Positions 9,700 to 21,562 are shown, numbered from the stretch's first letter. The stretch is 64,000 bases of DNA from Gammaproteobacteria bacterium (GCA_004297165.1 SCUJ01000008.1:372001-436000); one strand, 5' to 3'. A program made the numbers and translations. Notes: generated by a model from the letters alone, not told the origin.

Positions 9700-10866
9700 T
9701 CAGGTTAGTGCCACTTGGAACCCCAGGCCGGCAAGGCTCCGCCTGAGATCGGGATCGGGATCGGCTGTGGCCAGATCAATCCGTAACGAGGGAAACTCCC
9801 TGCGCATCCGGTAGTTCTTGCGCAAATCATCGAAACAGGCGGCGCGGTCCCGTGGATCCCTATCCAGTAACTTCTTCAGGTTATGATTGTCATGAAGGAT
9901 ATCATAAACCGCCGCAACGGCTGCCTGCATGACAGCGATATAGTCGCCACTGACATGTATTCGTAGCTCCCTGCCCGCATCAGACTTTGATAAGGGCAGA
10001 TTGACTTCCGTATTCAGACCAAAAAACTCACATAACCCGGCATTGATCATTCTGGTGGCCAGGATCCTGCCGTCCTGGCTGTAACCGGCGATATGCGGCG
10101 TTCCTATAGACACCTTGGCAAGCAAGGCCGGGTTGATGCGGGGCTCATCCCGCCAAACATCCAGCACCACCCGCGCCCCTGGGCATGCCGCCAAGAACTC
10201 AAGCAGGGCGTCATCATCGATGACCTCGCCGCGTGCGGTATTGATCAGCACCACATCCGGACGCACACCGGCGAGGAACCCCGCATCGATCATATCCCGC
10301 GTGGGATGGGGGCCGGAATCCGACAGCGGTACGTGCAGACTGATGATATCCGCCGTCTGCATTGCCTCCACATTCAGATATTCCGGATTCCCCGTACGCT
10401 CCGCCAGCGGCGGGTCATGAGCACGACATTCTATTCCCGCCGCTTCGAGCAGGGTTCGCGTCATGGACCCAGCGTTGCCGCAGCCGATCACCAGGGCGCG
10501 TTTTCCGGAGAGATCCCGACGCCCCGCCTGGCGCAAAGCCAGCAGGGCGGCGAGCACATACTCGGCCACGGAACGGGCGTTGCATCCGGGGGCATGACGG
10601 AATCCGATGCCGCGGCGTTGCAGGTATTCGATATCGACATGATCCGTCCCGCTGGTCGCCGATCCCACGAAGCGGACCGGACTTTGCTGGAGCAAATCGG
10701 AGTTCACCCGGGTGACGGAGCGGACCAGCAGGATGTCGGCGCGGGCGAGGGATGCGGCATCGATGGCCCGTCCGGGTAAAAGTTTCAGGCCGCCGCACCC
10801 GCGAAACAACTCCTCTACACGCGGGATATTTTCATCGGCGACGATCGCGAGACTCGTCCGTTCCAT
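9700..10866 (-). CDS. pdxB: 4-phosphoerythronate dehydrogenase
   Basis: Oxidises 4-phospho-D-erythronate in the DXP-dependent pyridoxal phosphate pathway; D-2-hydroxyacid dehydrogenase fold, 388 aa. Diagnostic parts: N-terminal VADENIPRVEELF, FVGSATSGTDHVD, APGCNARSVAEYV, the NAD-binding GxGxxG variant VIGCGNAGSM, NTARGEVIDDDAL, GTPHIAGYSQDGR with the catalytic His, and a C-terminal dimerisation domain of about 100 aa typical of PdxB. ATG 10866 is the only good start. A 74-bp gap separates it from secF upstream on the same strand. Confidence 0.95.
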   Translation of the reverse strand: MERTSLAIVADENIPRVEELFRGCGGLKLLPGRAIDAASLARADILLVRSVTRVNSDLLQQSPVRFVGSATSGTDHVDIEYLQRRGIGFRHAPGCNARSVAEYVLAALLALRQAGRRDLSGKRALVIGCGNAGSMTRTLLEAAGIECRAHDPPLAERTGNPEYLNVEAMQTADIISLHVPLSDSGPHPTRDMIDAGFLAGVRPDVVLINTARGEVIDDDALLEFLAACPGARVVLDVWRDEPRINPALLAKVSIGTPHIAGYSQDGRILATRMINAGLCEFFGLNTEVNLPLSKSDAGRELRIHVSGDYIAVMQAAVAAVYDILHDNHNLKKLLDRDPRDRAACFDDLRKNYRMRREFPSLRIDLATADPDPDLRRSLAGLGFQVALT

Positions 10867-10940
10867 GACTGGCAGCTTCTAGCTGGAGAGAAACCGGCGC
10901 GGCATGACGAAATTGCGTCGTTGGAGCCCGTACCCTGCCT

Positions 10941-11873
10941 TCAGGGCAGGTCGTCCACCGGCTGGCCTTCCTTTTCAACGGGCATCAGATCCTTGCGGGT
11001 CACTCCGAGATCCAGGGCCAGCGCGCTGGCCACGAAGATGGACGAGTAGGTACCGACCAGGACGCCGACGATCAGGGCGATCGAAAATCCATGGATCACC
11101 CTCCCGCCGAAGAAGAAGAGGGCAATGACCACGAGCAGCGTGGCCCAGGAGGTCATGGTGGTCCGGCTGAGCGTCTGGTTGATCGCCATGTTCATCACTT
11201 CCGACGGGCTGGCCTTGCGCTGCTTGCGGAAGACCTCCCGGATACGATCGAAGATCACGATGGTATCGTTGATGGAGTAGCCGATCACCGCGAGCACGGC
11301 GGCGACGACCGTCAAATCGAATTCGAGCCCGAGGATGGAAAAGAACCCTATGGTAATGATTGGATCATGCAACAGGGCCACGTTAGCGCCGACGGAAAAG
11401 CGCATCTGGAAACGCATGGCGACATAGATCAGGATCAACCCCATGGCGATGAGGGTGGCCAGGATGGCGCCTTCCCGCAGGTCTTCCCCGACCTGCGGTC
11501 CGACGAAATCGACCCGGTGGAGTTGTACCTCACGCCCGGACTCCCGGAGCAGTTCCAGGAGTTCATTGCTGATCTGGGCGCTGCTCAACTCCGTACGCAA
11601 CGGGATACGGATCATGATCTCGCTGGACGACCCGAAATACTGGACCACTGCGTCGCTGTAAGCCGAGCCGGAGATCGCGTTCCTCACCTCGGCCAGATCC
11701 ACGGACTCGCTGTAACTCAGTTCAACCAGGGTGCCGCCGGTGAAATCGATCCCCAGATTCAGCCCGCGCACCGCCATCGACAAGAGGGAGACTATGATCA
11801 TGATGGCGGAGACGATATACGCTTTCCGGCGTCCGCCCATGAAATCGATGTTCAAGTTATTCAAATCCAGCAT
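10941..11873 (-). CDS. secF: Protein translocase subunit SecF
   Basis: Inner-membrane partner of SecD that uses proton motive force to assist late stages of Sec export; 310 aa, six predicted helices. Visible: NNLNIDFMGGRRKAYIVSA at the N-terminus, LGIDFTGGTLVELSY (the SecF signature after helix 1), VGPQVGEDLREGAILA, and NDTIVIFDRIREVFRK in the conserved cytoplasmic loop. It follows secD after 16 bp. A small inverted repeat (CCTGCC/GGCAGG, 10934-10950) overlaps the stop codon, with no T run after it. Confidence 0.97.
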   Translation of the reverse strand: MLDLNNLNIDFMGGRRKAYIVSAIMIIVSLLSMAVRGLNLGIDFTGGTLVELSYSESVDLAEVRNAISGSAYSDAVVQYFGSSSEIMIRIPLRTELSSAQISNELLELLRESGREVQLHRVDFVGPQVGEDLREGAILATLIAMGLILIYVAMRFQMRFSVGANVALLHDPIITIGFFSILGLEFDLTVVAAVLAVIGYSINDTIVIFDRIREVFRKQRKASPSEVMNMAINQTLSRTTMTSWATLLVVIALFFFGGRVIHGFSIALIVGVLVGTYSSIFVASALALDLGVTRKDLMPVEKEGQPVDDLP

Positions 11874-11889
11874 GACGGGGCTCCTCGCC

Positions 11890-13749
<1,860 letters not shown>

Positions 13750-13781
13750 GTATTTCAACTACCGGTTGTTATGACCTGCAA

Positions 13782-14114
13782 TCAGGAATTCTTCATGGTT
13801 CCTTTGGGCAGCACGGCCGAGATCGCGCTTTTCTGCACCTTGACCTCGACCTCGGCGGCGATCTCGATGGTAACGAAATTATCGCCCATCTTGCTCACGC
13901 GTCCCAGCAGCCCCCCGGAGGTCATCACCTCGTCCCCCTTGCCCAGACCTTCCAGCATCTTCTTGTGATCCTTCGCCTGTTTGCTTTGCGGGCGGATGAT
14001 CATGAAGTAAAAGATGGCGAAGAAGACGACCATCATGATCAGGAGGGAGGTTCCGCCTCCGCCCTGCGGGGCGGCGCCCTGGGCCTGGGCCTCGCGGATA
14101 AGGAATTCGAACAT
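13782..14114 (-). CDS. yajC: Preprotein translocase accessory protein YajC
   Basis: Single-pass inner-membrane protein of 110 aa associated with SecDF. One helix (SLLIMMVVFFAIFYFMIIRP) is followed by the family motif RPQSKQAKDHKKMLEGLGKGDEV and GGLLGRVSKMGDNFVTIEIA. Located 31 bp after tgt and 32 bp before secD on the same strand. Confidence 0.95.
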   Translation of the reverse strand: MFEFLIREAQAQGAAPQGGGGTSLLIMMVVFFAIFYFMIIRPQSKQAKDHKKMLEGLGKGDEVMTSGGLLGRVSKMGDNFVTIEIAAEVEVKVQKSAISAVLPKGTMKNS

Positions 14115-14145
14115 TACTTAAGTCCTGGAATATTGAAGCGGCGTA

Positions 14146-15286
<1,141 letters not shown>

Positions 15287-15314
<28 letters not shown>

Positions 15315-16333
15315 GAAGCGATGAACATGGCGTCCCCATAACTGAAGAATCTGTAGCCCGTGGCAACCGCATGTTCATATGCGGTGAGCACACGCTCCCG
15401 TCCGGCGAAGGCGCAGACCAGCATCAGCAACGAGGATTCCGGCAAGTGAAAATTCGTGATCAAGGCATCGACCATCCTGAACCGGTAACCGGGATAGATG
15501 AAAATGCTCGTCTCGCCCTGCCCCGCGCGCAGGATGCCTTCCTGTCCGGCCGCTTCCAGACAGCGCACCATGGTCGTGCCGACGGCGACCACCCGGCGCC
15601 CCTCAGTCCGGGCCTGGTTCACCGCCTGCGCTGCCTCCGCGCCGATCTCGAACCATTCAGGGTGCATCACATGTTCCTCGATCTCCTCGGCCCTCACCGG
15701 TTGAAAGGTGCCGGCCCCCACATGCAATGTGAGCTTTGCCATTTCGATCCCGGCCGCGCGTAAACGATCGAGCATCTCTTGCGTGAAATGGAGTCCCGCG
15801 GTGGGGGCGGCGACCGCCCCCGGCTGCGTGGCATAAACGGTCTGATAGCGGGTTCGATCGCCAGCCTCATCCGTTCGCCTGATATATGGCGGGAGCGGGA
15901 CATGCCCGGCCGACTCCAACAAGGCGGCCGGGTCGTCCCCGCCCCGCAACTCCAGGAGATAAAAATCGCCCTGGCGTTCGATGACGACAAGCTCAATGTC
16001 ATCATCCAGACGGATCGCAGTCCCCCCGCGGCAGGGTTTGCTGGACCGCAACTGCGCGAGCAGGCGCCGATCGGAGAGCATGCGCTCGATGAGGATCTCC
16101 ACGCGGCCTCCGCTCGCTTTGGCGCCGAAGAGACGGGCGGGGATCACGCGGGTATCATTGAACACCAGCAAGTCCCCAGGACGCAGCAGACGATCAAGCT
16201 CGTTAAAATCCCTGTCCTCCGGCGGGGCGTCCATACCGGGCAAATGGAGCAACCGGCTATCCCCGCGATTCTCCGGCGGGTATTGGGCGATGAGGGATTC
16301 GGGCAGATGGTAGTGGAAATCGCTGCGGCGCAT
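15287..16333 (-). CDS. queA: S-adenosylmethionine:tRNA ribosyltransferase-isomerase
   Basis: Adds the epoxycyclopentane of epoxyqueuosine from AdoMet to preQ1-tRNA; about 348 aa. Visible: MRRSDFHYHLPESLIAQYPPENR at the start, LLRPGDLLVFNDTRVIPARLFG, GAVAAPTAGLHFTQEML, LHVGAGTFQPVRAE and TNFHLPESSLLMLVCAFAG. ATG 16333 is chosen; the open frame continues upstream but would run antisense through tRNA-Leu. The final residues (QQPMTSDK) are encoded by tandem 14-bp repeats and are probably not conserved. First gene of the queA-tgt-yajC-secD-secF set. Confidence 0.96.
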
Positions 16334-16377
16334 GGTGCGCGATCCTAACAAATTTGCGGATGACACGGACGAGGCAA

Positions 16378-16405
16378 TTGAATTATCAGGAACTTTGCTT
16401 ATACT
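16378..16405 (+). promoter_or_regulatory. Predicted sigma-70 promoter of tRNA-Leu
   Basis: TTGAAT (16378-16383), 16-bp spacer, TATACT (16400-16405). Transcription would begin near 16412, about 16 bases before the mature tRNA 5' end. Divergent from queA. Confidence 0.55.
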
Positions 16406-16427
16406 CTCCAGCCTTCCCGCAACCGTG

Positions 16428-16514
16428 GCCGGAGTGGCGGAATTGGTAGACGCGCCAGACTCAAAATCTGGTTCAGGCAACTGAGTGGGGGTTCGATTCC
16501 CTTCTCCGGCACCA
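16428..16514 (+). tRNA. tRNA-Leu (CAA)
   Basis: Class II tRNA of 87 nt including an encoded CCA. Acceptor stem GCCGGAG/CTCCGGC, discriminator A511, CCA 16512-16514. Anticodon stem CCAGA/TCTGG encloses loop CTCAAAA, giving anticodon CAA at 16462-16464 (reads UUG). The variable arm is long, as expected for Leu, and the T-loop reads GGTTCGATTCC. Confidence 0.97.
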
Positions 16515-16587
16515 GATCTGACTTCCCTTGCGTTCTTCAGAGACACGTTCAGTACTCCTGCTGAAACTGCTCTGTTACCATCTCTCC

Positions 16588-17424
16588 ATGAGTGTCCTTC
16601 GTTGGTTCATGCGTGTATCTCCCAGATTCTTGAAAATCATCACGCTGATTGCCTTGTCCTTGTATGTCCCAGCTTCCATGGCCTGGGGCTTGCTGGGTCA
16701 TCAACTCGTATGCGATATCGCCTGGCGCAGTCTGCATGACGATGCCCGGCTGGAATTAAAGGAATTGCTGGATGCTACCGGCACTCGCAGCTTCGCGACC
16801 GCCTGTTTCCTCCCGGATCGGCTCCGCGATAGTGAGGAATGGGCCTGGACCAAACCATACCATTACATGAATGTGCCGATTGCCGCGCGGGCCGTGAACC
16901 CCGCTGACTGTCCCACGGAAGGCTGTGTGCTGCGCGGGATCGAGCTACATCTGCGGGAGGCGCGCGATCCCGCCGCAAACATCGACCCCCGCCAGCGCCT
17001 GAACAACCTCCTGTTTCTCTCCCATTATGTCGCGGACATTCATCAACCCCTGCATGTGAGCTACAGCGCAGACCGGGGCGGCAACATGACGCTGGTGATC
17101 TTTGAAGGCGAACGGCTGAACCTGCATGAACTCTGGGACGGCAAGTTGCTGACCAGGGACAAGCGGCCGAACTGGAAGACCCTTGGCGCGCGGCTCGCGC
17201 GCGAATTGGGGCAGCGGGAAATTCCGGGTTCCACCCCGCGCGACTGGGCCGATGAGTCACTTGCCCTGACGCGCAGGATCTATGCCGAGCTTCCCGCAGA
17301 CAGCAAGTTGAAGGAGGATTATTTCGCTCTCCATCAGCCGCTGGCGACCGAACGCATCACCCTCGCCGGACGGCGTCTCGGGCTGATGCTCGATACGTTG
17401 CTGTCAGATCAAAGACACGACTGA
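16588..17424 (+). CDS. Secreted S1/P1-type zinc-dependent nuclease
   Basis: Exported phospholipase C/P1 nuclease-fold enzyme expected to cleave single-stranded nucleic acid and remove 3'-phosphates from nucleotides. A signal peptide ends at VPASMA and the mature protein starts WGLLGHQ, placing the canonical N-terminal Trp and His zinc ligands exactly. Further ligands are visible: Asp in LPDRLRD, His in KPYHYMNVP, the HYVADIHQPLH cluster, and LHELWDG. All nine expected ligands seem present, so it should be active. Start uncertain: ATG 16588 or ATG 16609; both leave a signal peptide, neither has a strong ribosome-binding site. Its 3' end overlaps the convergent gene by 16 bp. Confidence 0.9.
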   Translation: MSVLRWFMRVSPRFLKIITLIALSLYVPASMAWGLLGHQLVCDIAWRSLHDDARLELKELLDATGTRSFATACFLPDRLRDSEEWAWTKPYHYMNVPIAARAVNPADCPTEGCVLRGIELHLREARDPAANIDPRQRLNNLLFLSHYVADIHQPLHVSYSADRGGNMTLVIFEGERLNLHELWDGKLLTRDKRPNWKTLGARLARELGQREIPGSTPRDWADESLALTRRIYAELPADSKLKEDYFALHQPLATERITLAGRRLGLMLDTLLSDQRHD

Positions 17425-18587
17425 CTGAGCGTATACACCGTATTCCTCGGCCTGGCATGCGCGGCAACGCCGATGTAGGTATTGGTCTCGGGCACGCTCC
17501 AGGCGGAGAAGTCCCGCACCGCGCCGCTGCCGCTATCATCCCAGATCTTCCGGCCAAGGCCGGTTTGCACCACGCAACTCTCCGGCACACAACGCACGGC
17601 GTCCAGTGAGGGTTTCCCATCCAGCGAGTTGCTGCCGACATCGCCCAGGCATTGGTAACCGGCGGGCGGAATCGGTTCCCAGGTGCTGAACGGCAGGTTG
17701 GAATCGCTTCCGCGAGACGACCAGGTCAGGCGGTAATCCACGGGCTGGGCAAGCGGTACTGTTCCATCTTTCACCATTAGTGTAGTGAACGTCGGCGCGC
17801 CATAACGGGCGCCTGACCAGGGCCCGGATTGGGCCACGTCGCCGAGGGGATAATATCCTGCCGGACCGACCGGCCTGAAGGTGGCGAAATCCACCATGGC
17901 GCCACTCCCGGAATCGTTCCAGATCATGTCATAGTCAGAGGCGCTGATGGTCTGGATCGCGCCGGGCTGCGCCGCCACAGTGTGCGCCGCTCTTGCCGGT
18001 GCTGGCTGGGTTCGCGGCTGCGCGGCCGCGCTCGCCCTCACCGGGGGCTGGGTTGCGGTTATTGGCGCCTGACCAGGGCGATAACCCGGTTGTAACCAGA
18101 ACAACTCATCCGTGGGGTCCGCGGTCTGGGCAGTTTGCGCAGGCGGGGCATTTGCCGCGCCCTGGTCTCGCCAGAAAAGTTCGGAGTTGCGCGCCGGCTG
18201 ACTGGCCGTTGTGGTCTGCTGATTACCTGCTGCGCGCCTCGCGGCGCCGGTGAAGACGGTTGCCTGCATGCCGGTATCCACGGGCAGTTTCGCGACTGTC
18301 TCTTCAGCGTAGACCGTTCGTCCTGAGACCCGGATGACCTGCCAGTCGCCCACCATGAATTTCTTTTCACCCACCTTGAAACTGATCTCCACCCGATCGC
18401 CGATGCCTGGCGAGAGCTGCCCCGGGGCCATATCGATGACCACCGTCTTGCCATTGACGGAGGAGACTGTGCCGGTGACCTCCGCGGCGGATATCAGCCC
18501 TGGACAAAACAGCAGTACCGTCAACACGCCGCACAGCGCGAGTTTCAGTTTAGCGCCGATCGTAAAAATAGAGTTCAGTGTATTCAT
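17409..18587 (-). CDS. Exported protein with C-terminal Vps62-like repeats
   Basis: Signal peptide (hydrophobic LALCGVLTVLLFCPGLISA), then a small domain at about residues 35-115 with GDRVEISFKVGEKKF and VGDWQVIRVSGRTVYAE. A Pro/Ala/Gln-rich linker (about 120-215) carries two ELFW motifs. The C-terminal region (about 215-392) has three related blocks: IWNDSGSGAMVDFATF with GYYPLGDV, LTWSSRGSDSNLPFSTW with GYQCLGDV, and IWDDSGSGAVRDFSAW. This pattern resembles the Vps62/DUF946 family known mainly from eukaryotes. Start ATG 18587 has GAGG six bases upstream. Function unknown; a surface or carbohydrate-binding role is only a guess. It is convergent with the S1/P1 nuclease. Confidence 0.75.
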   Translation of the reverse strand: MNTLNSIFTIGAKLKLALCGVLTVLLFCPGLISAAEVTGTVSSVNGKTVVIDMAPGQLSPGIGDRVEISFKVGEKKFMVGDWQVIRVSGRTVYAEETVAKLPVDTGMQATVFTGAARRAAGNQQTTTASQPARNSELFWRDQGAANAPPAQTAQTADPTDELFWLQPGYRPGQAPITATQPPVRASAAAQPRTQPAPARAAHTVAAQPGAIQTISASDYDMIWNDSGSGAMVDFATFRPVGPAGYYPLGDVAQSGPWSGARYGAPTFTTLMVKDGTVPLAQPVDYRLTWSSRGSDSNLPFSTWEPIPPAGYQCLGDVGSNSLDGKPSLDAVRCVPESCVVQTGLGRKIWDDSGSGAVRDFSAWSVPETNTYIGVAAHARPRNTVYTLSQSCL

Positions 18588-19012
18588 CGCCTGCCTCACA
18601 CAATAGTTTATGTATACAGATCAATATAAGTTCTGCGACCTCACCAGCTTTGACATCGTCCCGCCAGGGTCTGGTATAACACGCCGCAATCCTGGATCCC
18701 GAGCGATTGATAGTTGCCCGGCATGAAGTGACCACGGGCAACCCTGGCGCGATTCACGATCTGGTGAACCTCGCGTCCATCCTCTTTCCTGTCAACGAAA
18801 TCATAGCAGACCCTGTCATCGCCCTGCATCAGGGATAAAACACATTCCTGTTTGTCACCAAGCGATCAACTTTAGGATCAGTTCGGTAAAACAGACTATG
18901 CCTATCACAAAGCGGTCATCAGTTCGGAGTTTATCTCAAAACCGAACGATTAAGCCCCCGCACACGGTGGGCATGCGGTATCAATTTGGGAGGTTATCGC
19001 GATTAAGAGATG
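18588..19012. other. Gene-poor interval between the Vps62-like gene and panD
   Basis: About 425 bp without a convincing gene. It contains a short minus-strand frame (listed separately), two copies of ATCAGTTCGG (about 18877 and 18919), and a possible hairpin with arms GTTCGG/CCGAAC at 18922-18947 that could end the panD transcript. The G+C appears lower than in the flanks. No clear promoter hexamers were found for the Vps62-like gene. Confidence 0.4.
18641..18829 (-). CDS. Possible small protein or gene remnant
   Basis: A 62-codon frame upstream of and on the same strand as the Vps62-like gene. Its composition is protein-like, with DDRVCYDFVDRKEDGREVH and a Cys/Trp C-terminus GVLYQTLAGRCQSW, and the frame stays open for 13 more codons upstream to a TGA. 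There is no ribosome-binding site and I recognise no family. It may be a decayed fragment of a larger gene or chance. Confidence 0.25.
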   Translation of the reverse strand: MQGDDRVCYDFVDRKEDGREVHQIVNRARVARGHFMPGNYQSLGIQDCGVLYQTLAGRCQSW

Positions 19013-19393
19013 TCAGGCCGCCTGGGCGGGGATGGCGTGCTTGATCTGCCTGATGTGGTTGTGTTCGTCCAGATAAACCAGTGTGGGCTTGTAGGTCCGC
19101 ATCTCGCGTTCGTCGATTACGCCATAACTGCAGATGATGACCCGATCGCCCGGATTTGCCTTGTGGGCGGCGGCGCCGTTCACCGAGATGATCCGGGAGC
19201 CTTCCTCAGCCCTGATGGCATAGGTGGTGAAGCGCTCGCCATTGGTGATGTTGTAGATCTGAATCTGCTCGTAGGGATGGATCCCTGCCTTGTCGAGCAG
19301 GATGCCGTCAATGGCGCAGGAACCGTCATAATGCAGCTCCGCATGCGTCACACAGGCTTGATGGAGTTTTGCTTTCAATACGGTTAATTGCAT
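19013..19393 (-). CDS. panD: Aspartate 1-decarboxylase
   Basis: Pyruvoyl-dependent enzyme making beta-alanine for pantothenate; 126 aa. The self-processing site is at Gly24-Ser25 in YDGSCAIDG, where cleavage generates the pyruvoyl group on Ser25. Other hallmarks: N-terminal [28 protein letters not shown], and [20 protein letters not shown]. Separated from panC by 141 bp, so it may have its own promoter. The usual third partner panB is not in this cluster. Confidence 0.97.
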   Translation of the reverse strand: MQLTVLKAKLHQACVTHAELHYDGSCAIDGILLDKAGIHPYEQIQIYNITNGERFTTYAIRAEEGSRIISVNGAAAHKANPGDRVIICSYGVIDEREMRTYKPTLVYLDEHNHIRQIKHAIPAQAA

Positions 19394-19534
19394 GATGGCA
19401 CAGCCCAGGTTACATCGGACGGGCGATTATGGACGATATCACCCCCCAGTTCAATCCACCGCATGCTGGATTTCACTGCCCGGATAACTTGACCACGGCA
19501 GGTTTCGATGCGGTAACCGCTTGAATTTATGTCC

Positions 19535-20386
19535 TTATTGTAATTCGACCCGGAGGTTGTCAAGCAACCGCGCGCCGCCGAGCCAGGCCGCCGTCAGGAG
19601 GATCAATTGTTTGTCTCCTGGACTGTGCGGCGCCAGATCGGCCGCCCTGCGTGCGGTGAAATATTCAGGCCGGAAACCCGCGGCTGACAATCTGGTCAAC
19701 GCCGCCACCTCAATCTCCAGGATCGCGTCCGGGCTTTGCGCCAATTTCGCTGCGGATTCCTTCAATAGCTGGTATATCAACGACGCCTTACCCCGTTGTA
19801 CGGGATCGAGATAGGCATTGCGGGAACTCATGGCCAGGCCGTCAGTCTCGCGCATGATCGGCATGCCGATAATCTCTATCGGGAAACAGAGATCCTTGAC
19901 CATGCGTTTAATTACCAGTAACTGCTGGTAATCCTTCTCGCCGAACAAAGCGTAGTCCGGCATGGTATTTATAAAGAGTTTGGAAACCACGGTGGCGACG
20001 CCGGAAAAATGTCCCGGCCGGAATTGCCCGCACAGGATATTTGAGATCTCAGGCACAGTGACTCTCGTATCCGTTTCCATGCCGGCGGGGTATAGCTGCC
20101 GGAGGTCCGGCGCGAACAGTAAATCCAACCCCTCTGCGGCGAGTTTCTCCTGGTCTTCGGCGAGCGTGCTGGGGTACTTCTCGTAATCCTCACCCTTGCC
20201 GAACTGGATTGGGTTGACGAATATGCTGACTACCGTCCTTTTGGCAAGCCGGCGCGCCTCCCGCAGGAGCGACAGGTGTCCGTCATGCAGGTTGCCCATG
20301 GTCGGCGCCAGGGCGATGGTTTCGCCGGCCCCTTTCCAACGGCGGATCTCAGCGCGCAACTCGTCGAGTGTATGAACGGTTTTCAT
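19535..20386 (-). CDS. panC: Pantothenate synthetase (pantoate--beta-alanine ligase)
   Basis: ATP-dependent condensation of pantoate with beta-alanine; 283 aa. Nucleotidyltransferase motifs are visible: APTMGNLHDGHLSLL with the HIGH-like HDGH, SIFVNPIQFGKGEDYEKYP, GHFSGVATVVSKLF, ALFGEKDYQQL and the KMSKS-like MSSRNAYLDP. Preceded by a deoxynucleoside kinase gene after 39 bp where many gammaproteobacteria carry panB. Confidence 0.97.
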   Translation of the reverse strand: MKTVHTLDELRAEIRRWKGAGETIALAPTMGNLHDGHLSLLREARRLAKRTVVSIFVNPIQFGKGEDYEKYPSTLAEDQEKLAAEGLDLLFAPDLRQLYPAGMETDTRVTVPEISNILCGQFRPGHFSGVATVVSKLFINTMPDYALFGEKDYQQLLVIKRMVKDLCFPIEIIGMPIMRETDGLAMSSRNAYLDPVQRGKASLIYQLLKESAAKLAQSPDAILEIEVAALTRLSAAGFRPEYFTARRAADLAPHSPGDKQLILLTAAWLGGARLLDNLRVELQ

Positions 20387-20425
20387 AATGTCTGCTCGTG
20401 AAACACAATCTTCATCATGGGAGCT

Positions 20426-21064
20426 TTAACCAGGATTGAAATAATGCCTGCCCGGGGGAAGATTGCGGATGTATTCCAGCAACTGGCAGTAATTTTTATC
20501 GCCGGAGGCGAGATTGAATTCCCTGGTGTTGACGATGAGCAGGGGAGAATCGTTGTAATGATAAAAAAATTCGACATAGGCGTCCGCGATCTGTTTCAGG
20601 TAACGTTCGTCGATATCCCGCTCGTAATCGATGCCTCGTTCCAGCACCCGTTGCAGCAACACTTCCACCGGCGCCTGAAGGTAGATCACCAGGTCGGGGG
20701 CCGGCGCATCCAGCGTAATGCGGTTGTAGACCTGATGATAGAGGTTGAGCTCATCCCGATCCAGCGTCGCTTCGGCGAACAACCGATCCTTCTGGATGAG
20801 GAAATCCGCGACCTGCGCCGGCCGGAACAAGTCGGACTGACGCAGGCATTCGATCTGTCGCGCCCGCTGGAACAGGAAGTAAAGTTGGGTCGGGAGAGCC
20901 GCGTTCCGCGGTTCCCGGTAAAACCGCGGCAAAAAGGGATTTTCTGCGGCCTGCTCCAACATCAGGCCGGTCTTTAATGTTTCGGCCAGTCGTCTGGCCA
21001 GGGTGGTCTTACCGACCCCGATGGGTCCCTCGATCACGATATATTCCGGTAATTGCTTTTCCAT
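20426..21064 (-). CDS. Deoxynucleoside kinase family protein
   Basis: P-loop kinase of the deoxyadenosine/deoxyguanosine kinase family, 212 aa. Walker A at the N-terminus is GPIGVGKTTLARRLA. YFLFQRARQ and DRLFAEATLDRDE form the substrate region with the catalytic Glu/Arg, and LQAPVEVLLQRVLERGIDYERDI gives the ERxR-like lid. Located 3 bp after folK and 39 bp before panC, a placement common in gammaproteobacteria. Predicted to phosphorylate purine deoxynucleosides in salvage; exact specificity cannot be read from sequence. Confidence 0.9.
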   Translation of the reverse strand: MEKQLPEYIVIEGPIGVGKTTLARRLAETLKTGLMLEQAAENPFLPRFYREPRNAALPTQLYFLFQRARQIECLRQSDLFRPAQVADFLIQKDRLFAEATLDRDELNLYHQVYNRITLDAPAPDLVIYLQAPVEVLLQRVLERGIDYERDIDERYLKQIADAYVEFFYHYNDSPLLIVNTREFNLASGDKNYCQLLEYIRNLPPGRHYFNPG

Positions 21065-21067
21065 CTT

Positions 21068-21562
21068 TCATGAATCTGGTCGTTTCAATTTTTCGATGCC
21101 CTGCATGCCGATGCGTTCGAGGATCTCCCGTGCGGGTCCCCACCCGGGAATCCGCATCTTACTATCAATCTCAAGCAACGGGCACAACACGAAGTTGCGC
21201 TGCGGGATCCCCGGATGTGGGATGGTCAATTCATCCGAGAGAATCTGACTATCGCCATATAGAAGGAGATCCAGATCGAGCGTCCGGGGACTCCAGCGGC
21301 TGCCGCTTCGATCCCGTCCATGGTCTCGTTCGATCGTCTGCAAGGCATGCAGCAGTTCGAACGGCGGGAGCGCGGTCTCGATGCTAACCACGGCGTTGAT
21401 ATAGTCCGGCTGCGCGAGGTTGCCCAGCGGCTTACTGCGATAGAGCGAGGATTGCGCCCGGATGGCGCTCCCCGGGAGATGCGCCAGGGCTTCGATCCCG
21501 GAACGTACCTGCGCCTGCGGATCGGCGAGATTGCTCCCCAATCCGATCCAGGCAAGGGTCAT
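21068..21562 (-). CDS. folK: HPPK, 6-hydroxymethyl-7,8-dihydropterin pyrophosphokinase
   Basis: Transfers pyrophosphate from ATP to hydroxymethyl-dihydropterin in folate synthesis; 164 aa. Motifs: N-terminal IGLGSNLADP, YRSKPLGNLAQPDYINAV, and the HPPK signature RWSPRTLDLDLLLYG with the two Mg-binding Asp residues, followed by IPHPGIPQRNFVLCPLLEI. Its ATG overlaps the pcnB stop by four bases (ATGA), so translation is coupled. Confidence 0.97.
   Translation of the reverse strand: MTLAWIGLGSNLADPQAQVRSGIEALAHLPGSAIRAQSSLYRSKPLGNLAQPDYINAVVSIETALPPFELLHALQTIERDHGRDRSGSRWSPRTLDLDLLLYGDSQILSDELTIPHPGIPQRNFVLCPLLEIDSKMRIPGWGPAREILERIGMQGIEKLKRPDS

Noticed and set aside
10934-10950. Hairpin at the secF stop as terminator
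   Set aside because: Six-bp arms and no minus-strand T run follows.
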